Origin: Mytilus trossulus
Taxonomy: Eukaryota > Mollusca > Bivalvia > Mytilida > Mytilidae
Assembly: GCF_036588685.1 (NCBI RefSeq)
Contig: NC_086378.1
Coordinates: 49,284,686-49,348,685 of the forward strand
Length of the DNA: 64,000 bases
Reading direction: 5' to 3'
The notes below the pieces were generated by a model. That model had not been told where the DNA came from. It saw only the letters and a list, made by a program, of their open reading frames with translations, and made no database searches. The position numbers and the translations under genes are program-made. Below, in pieces: positions 12,901 through 22,200 of this stretch. Each line of letters opens with the position of its first letter. Position 1 is the stretch's first letter.

Positions 12901-15900
12901 TGAGAACTTATTTTTTTTTCTGACTTTATGTCATTGTATGCATGTGTTCCTCACAGTCACATGACATTATTATGACCTAAGATGTGAAGGTCACTTGCAT
13001 TATTTTAACAATAAAGGATACATTGTTTTTAATACAATATTTTACATAATCTCTTATGCCTCTCCTTTTTTTTTTTTTTTTTTTTAATGAGCTATCAATT
13101 CTTTCAAATTTGAAGTCATAAACTCTACAAAAACATTCAGTTACACATACCTGAGAACCCTTTCGAATTCAGCTCTTTCCCTCTGAGCTTGAACTGCCAT
13201 GAAATGCTCTTTCTGTGACATTTGATTGGCTCTAGCTTGAATCAACATAGCTTCTGTCACTGCCTTCTTCTTTGATTCCTCTGCTTCTTTCTTACGCCAC
13301 TCTCTTTCTGTCTTTTCTTGTGCCCGTTTAGCTCTGAGAGCATCCCGTTCTGCTTGCTCATCCCTAGCTCTTTCTTGCATGGCTCGTAATCTTGCAGTTT
13401 CTCTTTCTTTTTCAACTCTGATCCTTTCCTGTTCTTTTTCGTAAGCAGCTTCTCTTTCCTATTATTCAATACATTTGAGTAAAATTACCACATTCAATGT
13501 ACAATTTCAAAGATAATTATAAAAAACAAGAATGTGTCCACAGTACACGGATGCCCCACTCGCACTATCATTTTCTATGTTTACTGGACCGTGAAATTGG
13601 AATAAATTCTCTAATTTGGCATTAAAATTAGAATGATCTTATCAAAGGGAACATGCATACTCAGTTTCAAGTTGATTGTACTTCAACTTCATCAAAAACT
13701 ACCTTGACCAAAAACTTTTACCTGAAGTGTAATGGACAGACGAACGAACAGACGGACGGACTAACGGACGGACTAACGGACGCACAGACCAGAAAACATA
13801 ATTGAGAAACAATTCCTTCATGCCATGCTCTATGCTCATTTTAACATGGGTAGGCATTATATTTGTCGATATTTTACATTGAGCGTTAGCGAGGTGTAAA
13901 ATGTGGTCAAATTTAATGCCTACCCATGGTAAAATGAGCATAGAGCATGACATGAAGGAATTATTTCGATTCTAATATGACAAATACAATATATTTAAAG
14001 GTCGAAGCGTACAAAAATACCATAAGAATGTTTGGCTGTTCCCGTGTCCTCCCGGAGGAGTCTGTATATTACATTTCATATTTGATATGTTTAAAAACTA
14101 CGAGCAGAGCAAGTATATGTTCTTTGATAAAAATATATAGTAAAAGTTTATGTTAGCTGCTAAAAGGTAAATATTTAAAAGGATAACGATGGAAACAACG
14201 TTAATATAAACAGTAAGTTCAGGCGCATGTGTCAAACATATTTTTTGTGCTCATTAGAACATGGCTTTGTTTACAAAGCATAATAAGGACGTCATATTAG
14301 AATGCCCCTTTACTATCGTAGGTGGGGCATAAAAATATTTTAAAAAACAAAAAATCTTAGAATATGAAAGTTGCAAAAAATGATATCCAATATCCAGACC
14401 ACAAACAACTAGCATAATACAATACTATATGTACTATTATTTTTTTAGGAACCTGTGAATATGCTATACCATTCAATTTGACAAAAAAAAACAAGAGACA
14501 AAAAAAAATATTTATAGTATCCAACTTACTGCTTTCTGTTTCATGTATTCAATTACTTTCTGTTCCTCCACCTGCTCTTGTTCTTGTTTAATGACTTTAC
14601 GTTTCATTTGATCTGCATTAGCCTTGTTCAAATCTTCCTGTTAAACAAGAAAAAACATCATAAAATAAATATAGAGATTGCTAAGTTGCCATGAATCTGA
14701 AAAGTACTGAAAAAGTCAATATTTATTTGAAAATATTTTTTCTGTGTATGTTAACACTTATCTTGAAGTGTTTTTCTACAAAAAAGAAATGCTTATTTTA
14801 AAAAAAATACATTAATTAGTTGTTACTTTTACAAAACTATGTTGACTGTTCAACAGTTGAAATATTTAAGCCGATTCAGTAAGTTCGGTTGATCAAATAT
14901 ATATTTAAATCAAGGTTTTTGAATCACTATACCAACCCTCAGTTGTGTCTGTTCTACTTTCTTCTTTTCTAAACCAGTTCTATCTTCATCCATCATTTTT
15001 TCAATGTATTTCTGCATCTGAATATTTTCTTGGTCTTTACGTTCAAGATCAAAGAGTCTCTCTTGTTCATTTTCCTGAATTTGGTCTAATAATTTGGCAG
15101 CACCCATTAATCTTTCTTCTTTCCTTCGTTTCTCTATTTCCTCTTGTATTTTGATGGCATTCTGTCGATCAACCTCCATCATAACATCCAATCTTTTCTC
15201 TTCCTCTGTCATTTCACCTGAAATCTGCCTTTTTTCAAGTATTTGTGCATCTCTAATTGCATGGCATTTTGCATTTAAAATAAGCTGAAAAAGAAATGAC
15301 AAATATTAATAGGAATATAGATTAGTAAAAATAATTATCATGTTTATGATACGGTTAACTGTTTAAATAAGAAACTATCTTCCAAATGACCAAGGTTAAT
15401 GTCAGACAATGAATAGACTTAGGTTGAGACTAGATCTGCATGTTCCTTTTAAGAGCTTGATTTTAAAATTAGCAAAAATCAGATTGATTATTCAAAATTT
15501 GTTAAAATGAACTTTTGTTTTGATTTCGATTTCCAGGAAGAGTTAAATTTGGAATCTACTAGAAAAGAGGATCCACTATTTTTCTCGTTGGTGTTAAATG
15601 ATTCATCTCAGGTCTGCATGCAGGTAATTTTTGGACTATTTATAAACTTTTTTATTTTTGTGATAGAAAATAGCAACAATCAAGTATGAACACATATCCA
15701 TATCAATCTTTTAACACAATGTGTACCTCATTAAGATGTTTAATTTCATCCTCTTGTTCTTGTCTCATTTCATTTGCCTTGGATAATAAATGTTCTGCAT
15801 TTTCTTTTGCTTCTTCCTCAAGGTCATTGAGCTTCTCATTTTTCCTCCTATCCATGTCAAGCTGTTTGAATAAAGCTTTACGTTGTTGGCTTGCTTCCTG

Positions 15901-18896
15901 TTAAGAAAAAAAGATGTATATCTCATTACTTACACAAAGGTAACTGTAAGCTAATATTATTGGAACTGGCCGTGAAATTCCAACACATGTCATTAAATGA
16001 GCTATCTTTTCTAAGAAATTATTAAAGGTCTAAAAAATCATTCACATTATTCTGTTATTGTTAGTTGTGCAATTTGCTCAGTCTAAAGTTTTCTGTGTTG
16101 TTTCTGTGTAGTTTTATTTGTCTGTTTGTCTTTTTCATTTTTAGCCATGTTGTTGTCAGTTTATTTTCAATTCATGAGTTTGACTGATCCTCTGGTATCT
16201 TTCGCCCCTCTTGTACATGATAAAATTTAAAAGCAAAGATTAAAGCTTAAACTCAACATGTACAGATGAATACAAGACTTGAACAAAGAATTTTTTTTTT
16301 ACAATTAAACAATTTAACATAAACATACGTTATTAGCAAAGTTGTATGACTTAGATTAAACAGTCTTCATACATTCTTTAATATTAGGGATTCATTTGGG
16401 TAAGCATACATGTACAGAAACTTATTTTTATGGATTTCTGAATCCGTCAATTCGGAAATGAATAATCCGACATTTTTACGGTAGGTAGTAATGTCATTAA
16501 TTAACAGATCCAGGTGTGAATGGTATTATATACTTGTCCTTTCATCTTAATCCATGCAACAAAACAATTATGCCTCATTGATTTCAAAATCAACATACAA
16601 CACATTTTATAAAAAGAGTATTTTAAATATAATTTACCATAGCTGCCTCTTTTTCTCTCTTGATTTGTTCAAGTTGTGCCAATCTTTGTTCTTTGGTTAA
16701 AGTTTGAGCACAGTTAACAATTCTATGGAATTCATATCTTGGTAGTACAATACTCTGTCCAGATGGATCTTCTGTTGGAACTCTGAAAAAGAAAAAAATC
16801 CATTGAGATGATTTTTTTTGAGCCAATAATTCTAAAAGGTAACATTTTTTGGTAAAAAAAATAGCACATAATGTCATTGTACTATAATCATGATAAAATG
16901 TTCTTCATGTTCTTACATGTCTTAGGACCATACATTTTTCTTTCATCATTTTTTTCTAATAACAGATACATGAATAACACTTACATTAAATTTCTAATTA
17001 AATCTTTTGTGATAACTTGGACTGTTTCTTTGTTTTTGTTTTTCTTTCCTTTACTTTTACGTTTTGCACTTCTATCCCTGGCTAGCTGTTCTATTGATAG
17101 ATCATCATTTGTCCATTTCTCTTCTAACATCTCTTGTCTTTTCTCAACATGGGTTGGTTTTCCAAATAAATTTTCATCTACCTGTGATGAGTGACTAACT
17201 ACTCTGTAATTTTTTGTTTTTGCACGTCTGGATGCTGAGGAGGCTGAAGAATGGCTCCCAACAGCTGATATTGCGCTGCCAGGCTGAAATGGTAAAAAGA
17301 AATAAAATTTTGCAAACAATATGTCATGTACAAAATGTACGTTGTGATAGAGCACAAGTTATTTTAAAACCAGCAAAATTGACAACTTTATTTAGATACC
17401 TCTTGTTGATCATTATGATACATTATGAACATTTGGTAAATAATTTAGCAATATGCATTGATATTTTCAAGGAAATCAGTGCACATAGTTGCTTTACTAT
17501 ATAGACTATAGTACTACAAAACTTAGTGGTACAAACATGAAAATTTCAATTGACCAGTATTTGCCAGTATTGACCACTTGGGGAGTATTGTTCGGGGCGG
17601 TAATTATGTAAATACCACTGGTAAATACAGGAATCCAGGTCCGTCCGCCCTGATTCTGGTTCGCCCTAGTTTCTGTTCGCCCTAGTTTCTGTTCGCCCTA
17701 ATACCTGTTTGCCCCGAGTTCGTTCGCCCTGATTTTTTTGTATAGTGTTGCTTTGTGTGTATATAATTGATTGTGTTGAAGTCAGTCTACAATTTTGCCG
17801 AATATGTACGATGTTTCATGTTAACTTGTCTAAAGCTAGCTGTTATTCTAGGTTATCAGTTTCAGTACATCTCAGGACTACAAGATATTGTGACTTCAAG
17901 GTATCTGTATGTAATTACGTTACTAGGAAATATAAGCTTCTGTGAATTTCAGCACTACATGACTACATTGTATTTTTAAATGTAAAACAACTGAAGACTA
18001 AATTATTAATCCATCAAAGACAATTTACATAACAATCAGTGATATCAAAGGTTTCAAATGACACCTAATCAGCAATAAAATTTCAATCAACAGTAAACTA
18101 ATTAAAAGTAATTGTATACCTAATAAAATTAAGTGTAACAATGCAGCCAAGAATTTTATTTAATTAATATAAATTTGGCATATATTCTGTATTTAACTTT
18201 TAATAGATATACATAAATTTTAATATATATAAATATATTTCGTTCATTGATGTAACATAATATACATAATACATATCATAAATGAATATAGGGCGAACGG
18301 ACTACCAGGGCGAACAAACTCAGTGCGAACGAACCTAGGGCGAACATGTAATCAGGGCGAACGATCCCGATACCTAAATACAGGGGGTGGTATTTACCGC
18401 CCAACCTTGTATATAGTACTCCAAAACTTAGTGGTACTCCATATATAATATATGGTCAGATCATGTCATATGTTTTTCGTACTATGCAAGCTTTTTCAAT
18501 GGAATCGTAATAATGCATTCTTAATATAACGAAAACACATGAGACTATGACATCATATAGGTGGAGGCAACAATTTAATTAAGATGCCAAATATATCTTA
18601 TTCTTAGTCAGTCTTAGATCAAATACCTAGTTATGAAACAAAATATTGATTGTCACTGCAAGGATCTACTGCAACTACAGACATATTATCATTTTAAGAT
18701 ACTATATTTAATTTAACAGCTGACACTCGACAGGATGACCAATCTTGATTGGCCGACATTGTACAAATCAACTTTTGTATATATTAGTATTTCATGATAT
18801 TGTTAAAATAACGAGGACATTTCAATAAGTTAAATAGATCATTGTGATGCCGTGTATTGTTTTCTCAAAACTGCAAGTGTTTTTATGACTTACCAT
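9923..18896 (-). CDS. CFAP45: CFAP45, cilia- and flagella-associated protein 45 (whole gene, 9 coding exons)
   Basis: Coding exons in transcript order: 18894-18896, 16985-17283, 16638-16782, 15727-15897, 14937-15284, 14530-14637, 13151-13458, 12523-12747, 9923-9998. Together they give 560 residues with every phase matching; human CFAP45 is 551. The product is almost entirely charged coiled coil (rich in E, K, R, Q). Landmarks shared with the family are VDENLFG (N-terminal), VPTEDPSG in exon 3, LNAKCHAIRDAQILEK in exon 5, RDALRAKRAQE-type sequence in exon 7 and AGIPEKY near the end. Known role of the family: a microtubule inner protein of the doublet A-tubule in motile cilia and flagella, reported to bind AMP. 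All introns begin with GT and end with AG. The gene diverges from MRPL39. Introns carry many repeats. A second, duplicated last exon lies at 11598-11691. Identification is secure; expression is not visible here. Confidence 0.95.
11559..11564 (-). terminator. Poly(A) signal for alternative CFAP45 end
   Basis: AATAAA on the minus strand, 34 bases after the stop of the alternative exon. Its presence at the same kind of spacing as in the distal exon supports an independent transcript end. Confidence 0.45.
11598..11691 (-). CDS. CFAP45: CFAP45 alternative last exon (proximal copy)
   Basis: Read after exon 8, its first base completes Arg536 and it then encodes AAGIPERYVSHVAHKVNV and a further 13 residues before TAA, giving a 566-residue isoform. 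It parallels the distal exon (NAGIPEKYLAQVERK), so it looks like a duplicated terminal exon. The acceptor AAAATACAG has a poor pyrimidine tract. An AATAAA lies 34 bases past the stop (plus strand 11559-11564), so it could end a transcript by itself. Alternatively it is a decaying duplicate. Use in mRNA is inferred. Confidence 0.7.
12523..12747 (-). CDS. CFAP45: CFAP45 coding exon 8
   Basis: Residues 461-535 plus two bases of codon 536. Starts AQKELVEKERREEHEATKK and ends KKKKLNELR. Acceptor TTATAG, donor GTATTT. The phase-2 end can splice either to the exon at 11598-11691 or to the one at 9923-9998. Confidence 0.95.
13151..13458 (-). CDS. CFAP45: CFAP45 coding exon 7
   Basis: Residues 359-460 plus two bases of codon 461. 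Contains RARDEQAERDALRAKRAQE and REWRKKEAEESKKK, matching the human AQDYQAEQDALRAKR and REWRRKEKENARKK regions. Acceptor AATAG, donor GTATGTG. Confidence 0.95.
13530..14335. mobile_element. Composite repeat with inner fold-back, in CFAP45 intron
   Basis: Outer sequence begins ACAAGAATGTGTCCACAGTA and ends GTAGGTGGGGCAT. Inside are two 50-bp inverted arms, 13811-13863 and 13911-13962 (CATGCTCTATGCTCATTTTA against TAAAATGAGCATAGAGCATG), around GAGCGTTAGCGAGG, then TCTAATATGAC (13971) mirrored by GTCATATTAGA (14291). An ACGGACGGACTAACGG microsatellite lies at about 13750-13790. A relative of the fold-back is at 61190-61700. Confidence 0.75.
14530..14637 (-). CDS. CFAP45: CFAP45 coding exon 6
   Basis: Residues 323-358, 36 codons in phase 0 (EDLNKANADQMKRKV, then Q/E/K-rich coil). 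Acceptor TTTAACAG, donor GTAAGT. Confidence 0.92.
14937..15284 (-). CDS. CFAP45: CFAP45 coding exon 5
   Basis: Residues 207-322, 116 codons in phase 0. It begins LILNAKCHAIRDAQILEK, nearly identical to the human ILNAKCHAIRDAQILEK. Acceptor TTTTTCAG; the donor GTTGGT is weak but is the only one that keeps the frame. Confidence 0.94.
15727..15897 (-). CDS. CFAP45: CFAP45 coding exon 4
   Basis: Residues 150-206, an in-phase 57-codon exon (EASQQRKALFKQLD at the start, EDEIKHLNE at the end). Acceptor TTAACAG, donor GTACAC. It is coiled coil aligned with the human DLEEVAKERAQNLLQRANKLR segment. Confidence 0.93.
16411..16555. mobile_element. Solitary end of a TIR element, in CFAP45 intron
   Basis: Homologous over about 140 bp (reverse complement) to the right end of the element at 23320-26000: shared ACTTATTTTTATGGAT, ACATTTTTACGGTAGGTAGT and AGATCCAGGTGTGAATGG-like blocks. 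No partner terminus seen nearby. Confidence 0.7.
16638..16782 (-). CDS. CFAP45: CFAP45 coding exon 3
   Basis: Residues 101-149, starting with the codon split across the junction (Ile) and then VPTEDPSGQSIVLP, the best-conserved family motif. Acceptor CAG, donor GTAAAT, ends in phase 0. Confidence 0.95.
16985..17283 (-). CDS. CFAP45: CFAP45 coding exon 2
   Basis: Residues 2-100. Acceptor TTTCAG, donor GTAAGTG, ends in phase 2. It holds the serine-rich N-terminus, the conserved QVDENLFG motif, a lysine-rich stretch (KRKSKGKKNKNK) and the VQVITKDLIRNL segment that precedes VPTEDPSG. Confidence 0.93.
17595..18402. mobile_element. Fold-back element with arrayed arms, CFAP45 intron 1
   Basis: Ends are inverted: GGGCGGTAA..TGTAAATACCAC on the left and GTGGTATTTACCGCCC on the right. 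Just inside, the left arm holds six GTTCGCCCT-like units (17639-17732) and the right arm five AGGGCGAAC units in opposite orientation (18290-18368). The middle is plain AT-rich DNA with no coding sequence. A diverged direct repeat (CAAAACTTAGTGGTAC) flanks it at about 17517 and 18423. Confidence 0.75.
18894..18896 (-). CDS. CFAP45: CFAP45 coding exon 1 (start codon only)
   Basis: The only coding bases are the ATG, followed directly by a consensus donor GTAAGT (18888-18893 on the plus strand). Joining it to exon 2 gives MPGSAISAVGS, which parallels the human MPLSTAGILSS start. The 5'UTR continues upstream (higher coordinates) to an undetermined start site. Confidence 0.85.
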
Positions 18897-19191
18897 GTTG
18901 ATATTTTGTAGTAAAGTATTAGAAACAGTTAATGCATAAACAAGCAGCAGACATGTATTTACAACGTGTAGTTATGGAAACTCTATACAGAGGGCGTGCT
19001 AATCAAGAGAAGATAATATTTCACTGTCGCCTATGCGCTTTAAATTGTCCATGTGCCTATGATAATCGAAGTAACATAATGACATTGATCAATAACAGAT
19101 TGTCTACCCTAAAAAATGCATGCACGAAAATTAACTTGTCTCTGTTTTAGGAACTTTCCTCTGGCTCATAAAAGTAATATGTCAATACAAT
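18897..19191. promoter_or_regulatory. Putative shared divergent promoter of CFAP45 and MRPL39
   Basis: About 295 bp separate the CFAP45 ATG (minus) from the proposed MRPL39 ATG (plus). The stretch has no recognisable repeat, unlike its surroundings. A candidate RFX X-box lies at 18968-18981. If the MRPL39 first exon is wrong, the interval is longer. Confidence 0.5.
18968..18981 (-). promoter_or_regulatory. Candidate RFX X-box
   Basis: GTAGTTATGGAAAC on plus. The half GGAAAC fits RRNRAC and the other half fits RYYNYY at five of six positions, with a 2-base spacer. It sits 72 bases upstream of the CFAP45 ATG, where X-boxes of ciliary genes usually lie. By-eye motif only. Confidence 0.35.
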
Positions 19192-19222
19192 ATGAACAAG
19201 GGTAGAATGCAGTTATATCTTC
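19192..19222 (+). CDS. MRPL39: MRPL39 exon 1 (proposed)
   Basis: Encodes MNKGRMQLYL plus the first base of Arg11; donor GTAACA. Joined to exon 2 it reads MNKGRMQLYLRFFSTRKLS, an Arg/Lys/Ser-rich, acid-free leader as expected for mitochondrial import, and RFFST resembles the human RFIATS just before the conserved region. Phase fits exon 2. A second ATG at 19207 is in frame. No other exon in 18897-21300 was found that fits better, but the donor is imperfect. Confidence 0.5.
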
Positions 19223-22200
19223 GTAACACAGTTAAAAGTTTTTTTTATGATTTACTTTACTTTTAATTAAAAGTGCCCGGACAGAAATTCATGTGACATT
19301 TATTCAACCTTTTCAAATTGGACACCTATAATTTATAAAATGAAGAACAAGAATAATTATCCTTCAATAAAGGACAGGGTTGTCTTACTTTTACCTGAAG
19401 TTGCAGAGCTTGATGAAACCACATTAAATCTGTTACATTACAAGATAGACATGACTAGATCTATACCAAAGTATTTTGAAGCTTTTTACACAAAATAGCT
19501 GCAAAATCTAATCGTATGATAAACAAATTCCTTCATAGAGTAAAATACATATATCTTATGATCCTTTGTATGCATCATTGTGCAGAGTACAAGTTTTAAA
19601 CAATAACTGAAAAGTGATACATTGTTTGTTTACCCATCTTTTTCATTAATCCAAAGTTTTAGTCTTATTGAAAAATGTTATTGTTCTATCTACAATCACC
19701 TTGCTAAATGAACATCCATGGTGGGCATGATACCAACAGTGATATAAAGATGAATATTTGCAATATAATTTTTTATTAATTATGTACATATATCCACCCG
19801 CGGCTGAGAAGGTACGTGGTCGACCTGATAGCGGGGCTACCGCATGCGATGGGGGAAAAAAAAAAAAAAAAAAAAAATAATTTTACATCGGGCTTACCCG
19901 CGGCTGAGAAGGTACGTGATATCATGAATATTGTAAAAAAAAAAATAGAACTTGTAACACATACAAAAATGTTTTTGAAAAAATAGTGTTCAAATGCAAG
20001 GGTTTCAGACAATAAAATATTCTCTTTATCTTAATCTCCTCTTCCTTAATATATTTATTGAAACTCTTCACTATATATAAATTCAAGATAAATACAGGAG
20101 CCATAAGGGTGTAAATTCTTCAAACTTTTAAAACATTTCCTGCACCTAGACAATTTTAATTTGTGGTGTTGAAAAATAAAGAAAAATACTATTGTTGTAA
20201 GCAGTATTCAATAATAAACTTATGTTAAATTCTGTTATGTTAACTAATTATAATTAGAGGGTTGTTGTTATAGTAACTTAAGGTAGGCACCTGTTAGCCA
20301 ATTAGGTAATTACATGCTCAGGTAATCAAATTAAATCTAATTATGTTTAATGTAAAATTACCTGTAAATTTAAATATCAAACAATAACATGAATAATAGT
20401 CCCAGAAATAATTGATATGAAATTTTAATATATATCTATAAAACATGTAAAAGATTGCAATATCATTACTCTTAAAGCACTATTTAGATACATGTAGCAA
20501 ACTTAGTTTGCTACATGTAATCATTATAAATGTGTTATGGGTATTGCTCATTAATGAAGGCCATACAGTCGACCTATAGTCATGATAACTGTCCACTTCT
20601 ATGTCAATTAGTCTTGTCATAGGCAGATCTTTACTGTATACCATATCTTCTTATTTCATTAAATATCATTAATTTTATAAACCTAATTATGCATAAGAAA
20701 AGTATTGGTCATTTTCAACAACATCTGCTCATGTATTATGCCAAACAATTTTTCAATAAGTATTGTTTTAAAAGTTGTAATTTCTCTCCTACATGTATAG
20801 ACTCAATGTAAAATCTATCCTATTTTTTTCAATACCACAATGTAATGGGACACAAACATATTATTTTATTTGGCATCCCTAGAAATTCATCTGACTATTT
20901 TATTAAAAACAATGAAAATTTCAATTTGCAACTTTTGCAACTATTGTAAATATACTGCTGATTCATGGGGAAGTAATTGTATAAGAATTCATTAATGGAA
21001 CATGTAAAATTAATTACAAATGTTCACCAAGTCATTAAAGTGCAATTTGCTAAAATACATGTATGCAGGCTCTTGTCTGCTCTATGATCGGGTTGTTGTC
21101 ACTTTGACACATTCCCCATTTCCGTTCTCAATTTTATTGAGTGCAGATTTTGTCAAAATCAAAGTTAAGCATCTACAAAAAAAACACAATTTCTTTCCTC
21201 AATTTAAAATGAATCCACTTGTACAGTATTTCAAACTCCCAATGATTATAATTATCACTTTAAAAGTCAAGAACAAAATTAGAGATTTATTACATCAGTA
21301 TTATTTTATTTTTTTAACCAGGATTCTTTTCTACAAGAAAACTGTCAAATGCTGAAGTCAGACGAAAAAGAAATGATTTATTTGAAGCAGAGAAACAGAG
21401 ACAATTATCATTATATGAACGAATTGAAAAAGTGGAAGTGCAATATACTGGTTTGCCTGAATCATGTACACTAATCATGAACAAAGGGATATCTACTCCA
21501 TATAATTGTGCTATGCGTGAGTATTTTTATTTGATTTTTCATATTTGACTGTATTCAAATGCTCTAAAAAAGATAAAAAGACAACTTGTTTAATAACATC
21601 ACAAGTGCATTTTGTCCTTATATGAACGAAATTTCATGTATCTATAATACTAAAATAACGAGGTCCAATTTATCAGCCGTCATCACGTAAAAACGATGAA
21701 TCAAAGAATTCAACTTTATATATAACTAATAAAGTACAATGCTGTTGATTAAAAATTACACCACTCCAGACCCTTTTGTTTTCCACATAATTAATATTGC
21801 CAATAACTAAGAAGTTCCGGGTCAATCCGATACCAACACCAATAGTATATTCACCTGTTACTTATTACCTTATCTGTACGTTCTGCATCTGACAGGCACA
21901 CCACCAAACGCTGTATTTAGGATTTTGTTATATACACAGGTCGTAATCTTAGGGTTGACACTACTGAATTCAATCATTGTCATATTGTATCGATTGTAGT
22001 ATTTTAATCAGTATGACTTTCTAAGATGACAATACGAAGAATAAAAATCTATCCGCAGGCACAACATGCACAATAAATGGTCCATCTTTGTCAAGTTAAG
22101 CTTTAATTTATATTTGAATAAAACTATTAAAACTGAAATTTTTTCATTTGATTGTTTTTAGCCAGATTGTACAGAGTCCAAATCCAGCTTTTAGTAGAGT

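Noticed and set aside
13699-13953. Frame with RPLVRPLVRP repeats
   Set aside because: Comes from the ACGGACGGACTAACGG microsatellite and the fold-back arm in a repeat.
18932-19150. 72-codon plus-strand frame as MRPL39 first exon
   Set aside because: It does not read in phase into exon 2 with a plausible leader, and it overlaps the proposed CFAP45 promoter.
19796-19918. tRNA-derived SINE head
   Set aside because: GGTCGACCT resembles a B box, but no matching A box at the right distance or cloverleaf could be drawn on either strand.
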